Shown here piece by piece: positions 42,831 through 50,667 of a DNA stretch of 64,000 nt. Under the pieces are notes generated by a model that saw only the letters and a list, made by a program, of their open reading frames with translations, had not been told where the DNA came from and did no database searches. The position numbers and the translations under genes are program-made. Each line of letters begins with the position of its first letter. Positions within the stretch are counted from its first letter, which is position 1. Source of the stretch: Actinoplanes sp. KI2 (lineage in GTDB: Bacteria > Actinomycetota > Actinomycetes > Mycobacteriales > Micromonosporaceae); contig NZ_JAOSZE010000007.1 of NCBI RefSeq assembly GCF_025630775.1, positions 1 to 64,000 on the forward strand, read 5' to 3'.

Positions 42831-42944
42831 GACTTCGGCGCCTGCCAAGTCTGGCTGCAGGCCGACATCCACCGCATCCACTGCCGGTCCTGCTTGCGGG
42901 TCCGCACCGAGCACGTGCCGTGGGCGGCCCGGCGGGTAGCGATG
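42831..42944 (+). pseudogene. Relic of an ISL3-family transposase N-terminus
   Basis: Translating from 42831 gives DFGACQVWLQADIHRIHC, RSCLRVRTEHVPWAARR. This is the zinc-finger N-terminal region of ISL3-type transposases, which normally read CxVWLxxDxRRxxCxxC and RVRTExVPWARPG. The fragment has no start, no catalytic domain and no visible inverted repeat. It sits just upstream of the SARP regulator, in the same frame as that gene, so the two should not be joined. Confidence 0.65.
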
Positions 42945-43004
42945 TCGCGACGGAATGTCCCCCGGTTCGTACACTGTGGTCATCGTCGATCTAAGGGGGC
43001 ATCC

Positions 43005-45863
43005 TTGGTCGGGTCGCACCAGGGTCAGCCGGGGGCGGCGCTGCGCGTGGAGGTCCTCGGACCCGTTCAGGCCTGGCTGGGTGACACCCGCCTGAGCCTC
43101 GGCCCGGTCCAGCAGCGGGTGGTGCTCGCCGTCCTGGCCCTGCGGTCCAATCGGCCGGTACGCCGGGAACAGCTGATCGAGGCGATCTGGGGAGACACCG
43201 CTCCGGCGTACGCGGTGAATGTCGTCCAGAAGTACATCTCCGGCCTACGCCGCGCGTTCGAGCCGGTGCGGTCCGATCGTTCGCCGTCCCGCGTGCTCAC
43301 CTGGAGCGAGGTCGGCTACCAGCTGGCGCTGCCGCCCGGCAGCCTCGACCTGGAGGTGTTCGACCGCGAGGTCAGCCGGGCCCGCACCGCGCGGGCGGCC
43401 GGTGAGCTGCCCGAGGCCGTTCAGGCCATGCACGCCGCGATGCAGCTCTGGCGCGGGCCGGCCTTCGACGGGCTGGCCGGCCCGCTGCTGGACGTCGAGC
43501 GGGCCCGGCTCGAGGAGCGCCGGATCAGCGTGCTCGAGGAGCGAATCGAGATCGATCTCGCGATGGGCAACGACGAGGACCTGGTCACCGAGCTGACCCG
43601 CCTGGTCGCCGAGTACCCGATGCGGGAGCGGCTCCGGGGTTCCCTGATGACCGCGCTGTATCGCAGCGGGCGCCAGGCCGAGGCGCTGGCCGCCTTCCAC
43701 GAACAGGCCCGATATCTGCGGGAGGAGCTCGGTGTCGATCCGTCGGCCGAGCTGCAGGACCTGTACAAGCGCTTCCTCGCCAATGATCCGTTGCTCGACG
43801 CGCCGTCCGGCTCGACCGTCCCCGAGCCGGTCCTGCGGCCGCCGATCCCGGCGCAGCTGCCGTACGCGACGCCGCACTTCGTCGGCCGGGTCAACGAGTT
43901 GCGCCAGCTCGACGCCCTGGTGACCGGCGACGGCATGGTGATCGCCCTGATCACCGGGACGGCCGGGGTCGGCAAGACCTCGCTCGCCGTGCACTGGGCG
44001 CACCGGATCAGCGCCCGCTTCCCGCACGGCCGGCTCTACGTGAACCTCCGCGGGTTCGATCCGCACCGGTCGGCCATGGAACCCGGCGAGGCCCTGCGCG
44101 GCTTTCTCGACGCGCTCGGGGTGCCGGCCCGCCGGGTGCCGGCCACCCTGGAACAACAGGCGGCCCTCTATCGCAGCCTGCTCGCCGGGCGGCGGGTGCT
44201 GGTGGTGCTGGACAACGCGCGCGACACCGACCAGGTGACCCCGCTGCTGCCCGGCTCGGCCGGCTGCCTGGCCGTGGTGACCAGCCGCAACTGGTTGTCG
44301 GGGCTGATCGCGGCCGGTGCGGTCGCGGTGCCGGTCGACCTGGTGACCGCCGACGAGGGGCGCCAGATGCTGCGGCGGCGCATCGGCGAGTCGCGGGTCG
44401 AGGTCGAGCCGACCGCGGTCGACGACATCATCGCCGTCTCCGCCCGGCTGCCGCTGGCGCTGGCCATCGTGGCCGCCCGGGCGGCGGCCCAGCCGCGGTT
44501 CACGCTCACCGCACTCGCCGACGAGCTGGGGCATGCGCGGGGCGGGCTGGACGCGTTCGCGGGGGAGGACCCGACCGCCGACGCCCGGGCCGTCCTATCC
44601 TGGTCGTACAACCTGCTGGCCGAGCCGGCCGCGCAACTGTTCCGGCTGCTGGGGCTGCACCCGGGGCCGGACATCTCGGTCGCGGCCGCGGCCAGCCTCG
44701 CCGGTGTCCCACCGGCCGAGGCGCGCCGATTGCTCACCGCGCTGCGCGGGGCGCATCTGATCGACGAGAGCGCGCCGGGCCGGTTCACCTTCCACGACCT
44801 GCTGCGGGCGTACGCCGCCGAGCAGGCCCGGGTCCTGGGCAGCGCGGCCGAACGGGAGGCGGCGCTCGGCCGGATGCTCGACCACTACCTGCACACGGCA
44901 CACGCCGCCGACCGGCTGCTCTATCCGTACCGCGAACCGCTGGTCATCGATCCGCCCGCGACCGGCGTGGTCGCGGTGCCGCACGCCGACGCCGACCAGG
45001 CCATGACCTGGTTCGTGGCCGAGCACGCGAACCTGCTGGCGGCGCTCGCCCTGGCGGCCGCCGACAACCTGCACACCTATGTGTACCGTCTCGCCTGGAC
45101 GATGACCGCTTTCCTCAACTATCAGGGGCATTGGCATGATTGGGCCGCGACGATGGGCGCCGCCCTGCACGCCGCCCGGCGGCTCGGTGACCGGGCCGCC
45201 CAGGCCCAGGCGCACCGCCTGCTCAACCTGGCCAACCTCCAGCTGGGCCGGTTCGACGAGGGGCGCGCCCACGCCGAGCAGGCCCTGCAGCTGTTCGCCC
45301 AGCTGGGCGACCTGCCCGGCCAGGCGCGGATCCGGCTCAACCTAGGCCGGGTCCTGGAACGGCAGGGCAACCTTCAGCAGGCACTCGACCAGGCCCGGCA
45401 GGCGCTGGAGCAGTTCCGGCTCGCCGAGGACTGGGCCGGCCAGGCCGACGCCCTGAACTGGGTGGGCTGGTACCACAGCCAGCTCGGTTACCACGAGCAG
45501 GCGCTGGAGTACTGCCGTCAGTCGCTGGCCCTGCACGCCGACTCCGGCGACTGGCCCGGCCACGCCGACACCTGGGACAGCCTGGGCTACGCCCACCATC
45601 AGCTGGGCCATCACGACGAGGCGGTCGCCTGTTACGAGCGTGCGCTCACCCTCTGGCACGACCTCGGCGACCGCTACCAGGTGGCGATGACCCGGCTGCG
45701 GCTCGGTGACACGTACCGTGCCTCGGGCGACGCCGACCGGGCCCGGGCTGCCTGGCGGGAGGCGATCGAGATCTTCGATGCGCTCGGGCATCCGGAGGCC
45801 GCCGCGGTTCGCACCAAGTTAGACCATCTGGCCAATTCCCGAGGGGGCGCCCGGGGGAAATAG
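43005..45863 (+). CDS. AfsR/SARP family transcriptional activator
   Basis: This protein of about 952 residues begins at a TTG behind AAGGGGG. The winged-helix OmpR-type DNA-binding domain is at residues 12-105 (LRVEVLGPVQAWLGDTRLSL). A BTAD domain is at about 110-255, an NB-ARC domain has P-loop ITGTAGVGKTSLAVHW near 316 and Walker B VLVVLDNARDTDQV near 395, and TPRs run from about 690 to the end (AHAEQALQLFAQLGDLPG, ALEYCRQSLALHADSGDWPG). Such activators bind direct heptamer repeats and switch on antibiotic clusters. Being the first gene of the RiPP cluster, it is probably its pathway activator. Repeats with the right 11-bp spacing lie at 48671-48699. Confidence 0.9.
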   Translation: MVGSHQGQPGAALRVEVLGPVQAWLGDTRLSLGPVQQRVVLAVLALRSNRPVRREQLIEAIWGDTAPAYAVNVVQKYISGLRRAFEPVRSDRSPSRVLTWSEVGYQLALPPGSLDLEVFDREVSRARTARAAGELPEAVQAMHAAMQLWRGPAFDGLAGPLLDVERARLEERRISVLEERIEIDLAMGNDEDLVTELTRLVAEYPMRERLRGSLMTALYRSGRQAEALAAFHEQARYLREELGVDPSAELQDLYKRFLANDPLLDAPSGSTVPEPVLRPPIPAQLPYATPHFVGRVNELRQLDALVTGDGMVIALITGTAGVGKTSLAVHWAHRISARFPHGRLYVNLRGFDPHRSAMEPGEALRGFLDALGVPARRVPATLEQQAALYRSLLAGRRVLVVLDNARDTDQVTPLLPGSAGCLAVVTSRNWLSGLIAAGAVAVPVDLVTADEGRQMLRRRIGESRVEVEPTAVDDIIAVSARLPLALAIVAARAAAQPRFTLTALADELGHARGGLDAFAGEDPTADARAVLSWSYNLLAEPAAQLFRLLGLHPGPDISVAAAASLAGVPPAEARRLLTALRGAHLIDESAPGRFTFHDLLRAYAAEQARVLGSAAEREAALGRMLDHYLHTAHAADRLLYPYREPLVIDPPATGVVAVPHADADQAMTWFVAEHANLLAALALAAADNLHTYVYRLAWTMTAFLNYQGHWHDWAATMGAALHAARRLGDRAAQAQAHRLLNLANLQLGRFDEGRAHAEQALQLFAQLGDLPGQARIRLNLGRVLERQGNLQQALDQARQALEQFRLAEDWAGQADALNWVGWYHSQLGYHEQALEYCRQSLALHADSGDWPGHADTWDSLGYAHHQLGHHDEAVACYERALTLWHDLGDRYQVAMTRLRLGDTYRASGDADRARAAWREAIEIFDALGHPEAAAVRTKLDHLANSRGGARGK

Positions 45864-45921
45864 TGACGCCTATCGCTTGATGCGGCGACTCGTTCGCCGG
45901 CCCGCCAGTGAAGGGAAAACC

Positions 45922-46194
45922 ATGTCCGACAATCCTTCCCGCGGTGGGCCGCGGGTACTCCTCAGTGGGCTGGCCGTGGGCGCGGTGCTGGGCGCCCCGA
46001 TCGCCGCGGGCACGGCGGCCGGCGCCGAGGAGAAGTCCGCGGCCGCCGTCGAGCGGGTCGCGCCCGCCGGCACCTGCCCGGCCAACCCGATCACCGCGGC
46101 GACGATCCGGGAGCAGTTCCGAGCCTCCTTCGCCGCCGGCAAGGTCGCGCCGCCGGCCGCCGAGATCACCACGGTCATCTGTGAGACTGCCTGA
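45922..46194 (+). CDS. Small secreted peptide, possible RiPP precursor or accessory
   Basis: The 90-residue protein has an AAGGGAAAAC RBS. The N-terminus (MSDNPSRGGPRVLLSGLAVG, then AVLGAPIAAG) looks like a signal or anchor segment. The rest is short and Ala-rich and ends PANPITAATIREQFRASFAA, then GKVAPPAAEITTVICETA. Two Cys residues remain (GTCPAN and VICETA). Its last 14 bases overlap the start of the radical SAM gene, suggesting coupling. It could be a substrate of that enzyme or a small exported helper protein; neither can be settled from sequence. No double-Gly leader motif is visible. Confidence 0.6.
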   Translation: MSDNPSRGGPRVLLSGLAVGAVLGAPIAAGTAAGAEEKSAAAVERVAPAGTCPANPITAATIREQFRASFAAGKVAPPAAEITTVICETA

Positions 46195-48064
46195 TCCGCA
46201 GCCGGTTCCGCGGCGTCCGTCCGCCGCCGAGCGGGCCGCCCTGCCGGTGGTCCTGGTGTCGATGCCGTTCATGACGGCCGACCGGCCGTCGATCCAGCTC
46301 GGCCTGCTCAAGGCGGTCGCCGCCGGGCACGGGTACGCGGTCAGCACCCTGCACGCCAACCTCGACTTCGCCCACCGGATCGGCACCGAGACCTACGAGT
46401 CGCTGTGCGAGCAGCGTGGACACATGTTCGGCGACTGGTTGTTCTCGGTCGCGGCGTTCGGTGACCAGGCGCCCGACGCGGACGGCGCCCTGCTCGACGA
46501 CTCCGCGGCGAAGCTCGATCTGCCCGGCGGCCGCGACCTGCTCCGGCGGGTCCGGGACGAGGACGTGCCCGCCTACCTCGACCACCTGGCGAGCGCCGTG
46601 CGATGGCAGGACGTGCGGGTCGTCGGTTTCAGCTGCACGTTCCAGCAGAACGCGGCCTCCTTCGCGCTGGCACGCCGGCTGAAGCGGGAGTTCCCGCACC
46701 TGACCACGGTCTTCGGCGGCGCCAACTTCGACGACGAGATGGGGCTGGAGTACGTCCGGCGGGTCGACGCCATCGACTACGCGGTGCTCGGCGAGGGCGA
46801 CGTGGCCTTCCCCGAGCTGCTGTCCGCCCTGGCCATCGGTGCCGACCCGGGCGGCGTGCCGGGAGTCGCCGGACGCCGGGCGGGCCAGGTGGTGGCGACG
46901 GCGCCGCGGCCGCCGTTCGAGCGTCTCGACGAGTCGCCGCCGCCGGACTACGACGAGTACTTCAGCCGGGCCGAGGCGCTCGGGCTCCAGCACAGCGCGG
47001 GTCAGCGCACCGTACGCATCCCGTTCGAGTCCGCCCGCGGATGCTGGTGGGGTGCCAAACACCATTGCACGTTCTGCGGGCTCAACGGCTCCGGCATGCA
47101 GTTCCGCGCCAAGTCTCCGGGCCGGGTGGCGGCCGAGCTGGCCATCCAGGCGCGGCGGTACCGCAGCTTCCGGTTCGAGGCGGTCGACAACATCCTGGAC
47201 ACCGCCTACCTGTCCGGGCTCTTCCCCGAGCTGATCGCCTCCGGCACCACGTACGACATCTTCTACGAGGTCAAGGCGAACCTCACCCGCCAGCAGCTGA
47301 AGCTGCTCCGGCAGGGCGGGGTGACCCATCTGCAGCCCGGCCTGGAGTCGCTGAGCACCCGGGTGCTCGGCCTGATGCGCAAGGGTGTCCGGGCCGGGCA
47401 GAACGTCAACGTACTGCGCTGGGGCCTTTACTACGGCATCACGATCTCGTGGAACATCCTCTGGGGCTTCCCGGGCGAGTCCGCCGACGACTACCAGGCC
47501 CAGGCGGCGGTCATGCCGCACCTCGTACACCTGCGGCCGCCCACCGGCGCCGGACGGGTCTGGATGGAGCGGTTCAGTCCGCTGTTCACTCAGGAGGATT
47601 CGGGCGTCCGGGTGCGCCACCCGGAGCCGGGATACCGGTATGTTTATCCGGACCGGTTCGATCTCGGCAAGATCGCCTACTTCTTCGAGTACGAGCTGGC
47701 CGACCCGCTGCCGGACGAGGCGTACGCCGGCGTCCGCGAGGCCGCCGCGGAATGGAAGGCCGCGTGGCAGCGTGCGACACCACCGACGCTCACCTACTTC
47801 TCGGCACCCGGCCTGCTGCAGATCTACGACGGCAGGCACCCCGGGGCGGAGGGCACGTACACGTTCGAAGGCGATCTCGCCGAGATCTATCTTGCCTGCG
47901 TCGACCGGCCGATCGGCGCGGCAGCCGTACGGGACCGCCTGTCCCGCCGGGTGCCGCTCGATGCCGTTCAGGAGGCCTTCGCCGGGTTCGCCGAGCGGGG
48001 CCTGATGTTCCTGGACGGTTCGTCGGCGCTCGCGCTGGCGCTCCCGGCGGGGGCGACCCGGTGA
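46181..48064 (+). CDS. B12-binding radical SAM RiPP maturation enzyme (C-methyltransferase type)
   Basis: The protein of about 627 residues starts at GTG, overlapping the small gene before it. The N-terminal B12-binding domain (VVLVSMPFMTADRPSIQLGL; RVVGFSCTFQQNAASFALAR; TTVFGGANFDDE) precedes a radical SAM domain. The cluster Cys residues are in FESARGCWWGAKHHCTFCG, with Cys 288, 296 and 299 (CX7CX2C). This is the form seen in the RiPP maturation radical SAM protein 1 family. Members are linked to C-methylation of precursor peptides using SAM and cobalamin. In this cluster the Val-rich cores encoded at 62058 and 62532 are attractive substrates. Confidence 0.88.
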   Translation: MRLPDPQPVPRRPSAAERAALPVVLVSMPFMTADRPSIQLGLLKAVAAGHGYAVSTLHANLDFAHRIGTETYESLCEQRGHMFGDWLFSVAAFGDQAPDADGALLDDSAAKLDLPGGRDLLRRVRDEDVPAYLDHLASAVRWQDVRVVGFSCTFQQNAASFALARRLKREFPHLTTVFGGANFDDEMGLEYVRRVDAIDYAVLGEGDVAFPELLSALAIGADPGGVPGVAGRRAGQVVATAPRPPFERLDESPPPDYDEYFSRAEALGLQHSAGQRTVRIPFESARGCWWGAKHHCTFCGLNGSGMQFRAKSPGRVAAELAIQARRYRSFRFEAVDNILDTAYLSGLFPELIASGTTYDIFYEVKANLTRQQLKLLRQGGVTHLQPGLESLSTRVLGLMRKGVRAGQNVNVLRWGLYYGITISWNILWGFPGESADDYQAQAAVMPHLVHLRPPTGAGRVWMERFSPLFTQEDSGVRVRHPEPGYRYVYPDRFDLGKIAYFFEYELADPLPDEAYAGVREAAAEWKAAWQRATPPTLTYFSAPGLLQIYDGRHPGAEGTYTFEGDLAEIYLACVDRPIGAAAVRDRLSRRVPLDAVQEAFAGFAERGLMFLDGSSALALALPAGATR

Positions 48065-48113
48065 CCCGACCGGTGTGATACTTGCAGACCCCGACCCCCC
48101 TTCCGAGGTGACA

Positions 48114-48653
48114 ATGGACGAACAGGTGAGCCTGCGACCCTTTCGGGAGCCGGATCTGCCGTTCCTGGAACGGCTCGGCTCGGATCCCAGCGTCACCGGG
48201 CGCTACGTGTGGGCCGGGTTCCGTGACCCGCGGTTGCGGCGGTTGCGCTGGGAGAAGGACGGATACGTCGCCAACGACTCCACGGCGCTCGCGGTGATCG
48301 GCAAGGATCCCGCGTCCGGCCAGGAGGCCGTGCTGGGCATCGCCAGCTGGGACGCGCGGGACCGCGGTGGCCCGCCCGGTGGCTGCTATGAGATCGGGCT
48401 CGCGCTGCTGCCGGAGTGCCGCGGGCGTGGGCTCGGCACGACGGCCCATCAGCTGCTGGTGCGGCACCTGTTCGACTGCACCCTGGCGCAGCGGCTGGAG
48501 GCGCAGACCGACGCCGACAACATCGCCGAGCAGCGCGCACTGGAACGGGTCGGGTTCAACCGCGAAGGTGTGCTGAGGAACGCGCGGTTCCGCGAGGGCA
48601 GCTGGCGGGACATGCTGATCTACGGATTGCTCCGCACCCCGCCGGGCGATTGA
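48114..48653 (+). CDS. GNAT N-acetyltransferase, RimJ/RimL-like
   Basis: The 179-residue protein starts at ATG after GAGGTG. It has the RimJ/RimL pattern: LRPFREPDLPFLERLGSDPS at the start, the acetyl-CoA loop IGLALLPECRGRGLGTTAHQ near residue 105 and the late ALERVGFNREGVLR segment. It acetylates an amino group on a protein, peptide or small molecule. In RiPP clusters such enzymes can cap the N-terminus of the mature peptide or give self-resistance, but neither is shown. Its position between the radical SAM and LuxR genes suggests cluster membership. Confidence 0.85.
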   Translation: MDEQVSLRPFREPDLPFLERLGSDPSVTGRYVWAGFRDPRLRRLRWEKDGYVANDSTALAVIGKDPASGQEAVLGIASWDARDRGGPPGGCYEIGLALLPECRGRGLGTTAHQLLVRHLFDCTLAQRLEAQTDADNIAEQRALERVGFNREGVLRNARFREGSWRDMLIYGLLRTPPGD

Positions 48654-48670
48654 CCGGGCTTCCCGTCGGC

Positions 48671-48699
48671 GTTCAGCGTATGTTCCAGCGCCTGTTCCA
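48671..48699 (+). promoter_or_regulatory. Three heptamer direct repeats with 11-bp period (candidate SARP site)
   Basis: GTTCAGC (48671), GTTCCAG (48682) and GTTCCAA (48693) are spaced exactly 11 bp apart, each followed by a four-base spacer. This is the layout that SARP activators recognise, and a SARP gene heads this cluster. The site lies 69 bp before the compact LuxR gene. Confidence 0.55.
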
Positions 48700-48767
48700 A
48701 CCCCGTCGGCCAGGCTGGCACGGCAAGTCACGCCGGAGGCGTGCCGGCCAGCGCGACGGGAGAAGCC

Positions 48768-49511
48768 ATGGACCGTACGGCGGAACTACGGGCCTTCACC
48801 GAGGCCGCGACGGCCCTCGCCGCCGGCCGGCAGTCGGTCGTCGAGGTGGTCGGCGCGGCCGGGACGGGCAAGACGAGCCTGCTCGCCGCGGCGGTGGCGG
48901 AGCTGGCCCGGCCTGGACTGCGGATCCGCACCGGAAACGCGGCCGAGCTCGAACGGGAGATCCCGTTCCAGGTCTTCCTGCACGCTTTCGGGGGGCAGCA
49001 GCAGTGGCCGCACGGTGATGACGACGAGCGGTTCTGGGACGACGCCACCGTCCGGGCCGCCGGGACGCCACTGAGCGTCGAACAGTTCCTGCTCTGCCGC
49101 CGCGGGCGGCGCCGGATCGCCGCCCGCGCCGGCACCGGCCTGGTCCTGGTCCTCGACGACCTGCAGTGGGCCGACCGGCTCTCGCACGACCTGATCGGCC
49201 ACCTGTTGCGATATCCGGTGGCCGCCCCGTTGCTGCTGGTGCTGGCCTACCGTCCCGGGCCGGCCGTGCGGTGGGAGGCGGGCCCGGAGGTGCGGCGGCT
49301 GCGGCTGGGTGCGGCCACACCCGTGCTGGCCAAGCTCACCGCCCGTCAGCTCCAGATCGCGCGGCTGGCCGGCACCGGAGCCACGACCAGGCTGATCGCC
49401 CGGGAGCTGTCGGTCAGCCCGCGCACCGTCGACGCCCACCTGGCCCGCATCTACCGGCTCCTCGGCGTGCCGTCCCGGGCCGGGCTGGCCGCCGTCGTCG
49501 CGCATGCCTGA
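48768..49511 (+). CDS. Compact LuxR-family regulator: AAA ATPase plus HTH, middle domain missing
   Basis: The 247-residue protein starts at ATG after ACGGGAGAA. The first 175 residues hold the start of a STAND/AAA ATPase: VEVVGAAGTGKTSLLAAAVA near residue 25 and Walker B LVLVLDDLQWADRLS near 128. They end at about LLLVLAYRPGP. A LuxR HTH follows directly (LTARQLQIARLAGTGATTRL and SVSPRTVDAHLARIYRLLG). Large LAL regulators normally have hundreds of residues between these parts. The fusion point is in frame, so the protein may still bind DNA, with an altered switch. SARP-like repeats precede it. Confidence 0.75.
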   Translation: MDRTAELRAFTEAATALAAGRQSVVEVVGAAGTGKTSLLAAAVAELARPGLRIRTGNAAELEREIPFQVFLHAFGGQQQWPHGDDDERFWDDATVRAAGTPLSVEQFLLCRRGRRRIAARAGTGLVLVLDDLQWADRLSHDLIGHLLRYPVAAPLLLVLAYRPGPAVRWEAGPEVRRLRLGAATPVLAKLTARQLQIARLAGTGATTRLIARELSVSPRTVDAHLARIYRLLGVPSRAGLAAVVAHA

Positions 49512-49680
49512 CATCGATCGGTGCCGCCGTGCCGACGCGGTGGCCGCATTCGCTGCCGTGTCCCGCGGGGTGCCCGGTACGGTCTGCCGCCATCGGCCGC
49601 CGCGCCGCCGGGGCGGGGAAATACTCATGGCGCGGATCATGCCGTCGGGGCGGATCCCGCATCCCCGCCGGGAGGCTGTC

Positions 49681-50667
49681 GTGAGTCGTCTGCGTCCGAG
49701 CCGGTCGCCGCTGACCGGAGGAATCCTCGCCGTCCTGCTCGGATTCGGCCTGACCGGCTGCGCCCGGTCCGAGACGGCCGCCGCCGCGCCGGGCCCGGCT
49801 CCCGCGTTCGGTGTGCCCGCGGCGACCGACGTGCTGGCCGCCTTCGACAAGGCCGACTCGGCCGCGACGGTGGCCGGCGACGTGCCGGGTCTGCGGACCT
49901 CGGAGGTCAGCCCCTCCCTCGACGGCAGCATCGCGGCGGTCAACAAGGCCCGGCTCGTACGGCGTAACCAGCCCGGTTTCCGGCACGTGGATCCGGTGTT
50001 CGCGCTGCCGGCCGACACTGCCGGCTGCTTCCTGGTCACCGCGAAACTGCGGCTGACCGGCGAGGAACTGCTGGTCACCGACGCCAGCCACTTCATCCGT
50101 ACGCCGGCGGGGGGTTGGAAGCTCAGCCACAACGTGCAGATCGGGCCGGACGGCCAGGCCGCTCTGGCCTCCCTGGGCAGCGCATCCGCCGTGCCGTCCG
50201 CCGAGGCCCTGCCCGACGGGCTCCGGCAGCGGCTGGCGGCGCAACTGTTCACCCGGACCACCGGAGCGGAAACTCCGGACACCACCGTGGTGGCCTCCAA
50301 CGTCCTGCTGGACCGCAGGTTCGCCGGCGGCTGGGCGATCTACAGCCAGCAGATGCAGGGTGCCGGGATGAAGGTCGCCCGCACCTTCAGCCGGGCCGAG
50401 TGGTCCGACTGCGCGGCCCGCACCTCGGCCGGCACGCTGGCCTTCGTCACGCTCGCGGTGTCGGACACGATCACCGGCAGCGCCGCCGCACTGACCCCGG
50501 AGGCACCGGACATGGCCGCGCTCGGCCGGACCGCGGCGGTGCACGGGCGCAGCATCCGGATCGCCCGGCTGCAAACGTTCCTGCTGCTCGTGCCGCCGGA
50601 CGGGTCCGGACCGGCGACCGTGCTCGGCCTCGCCGACGCCCCGGTGTCGCTCGACGTGGCGAAGTGA
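49681..50667 (+). CDS. Hypothetical lipoprotein of the RiPP cluster
   Basis: The 328-residue protein starts at GTG behind GGGAGG; an ATG at 49627 is an alternative. A lipobox occurs after a hydrophobic stretch (LLGFGLTGCARSE), so the protein is a lipid-anchored exported protein. The mature part has no motif I recognise. It contains DPVFALPADTAGCFLVTAKL and WAIYSQQMQGAG. Its stop overlaps the YcaO start (TGATG), so it is translated with the modification enzymes and may act in export, immunity or extracellular processing of the product. Confidence 0.72.
   Translation: MSRLRPSRSPLTGGILAVLLGFGLTGCARSETAAAAPGPAPAFGVPAATDVLAAFDKADSAATVAGDVPGLRTSEVSPSLDGSIAAVNKARLVRRNQPGFRHVDPVFALPADTAGCFLVTAKLRLTGEELLVTDASHFIRTPAGGWKLSHNVQIGPDGQAALASLGSASAVPSAEALPDGLRQRLAAQLFTRTTGAETPDTTVVASNVLLDRRFAGGWAIYSQQMQGAGMKVARTFSRAEWSDCAARTSAGTLAFVTLAVSDTITGSAAALTPEAPDMAALGRTAAVHGRSIRIARLQTFLLLVPPDGSGPATVLGLADAPVSLDVAK

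Noticed and set aside
42894..43004. SARP protein starting at 42894
   Set aside because: The extra residues (MRVRTEHVPWAARR) are part of the transposase relic. The TTG at 43005 with AAGGGGG fits the family start.
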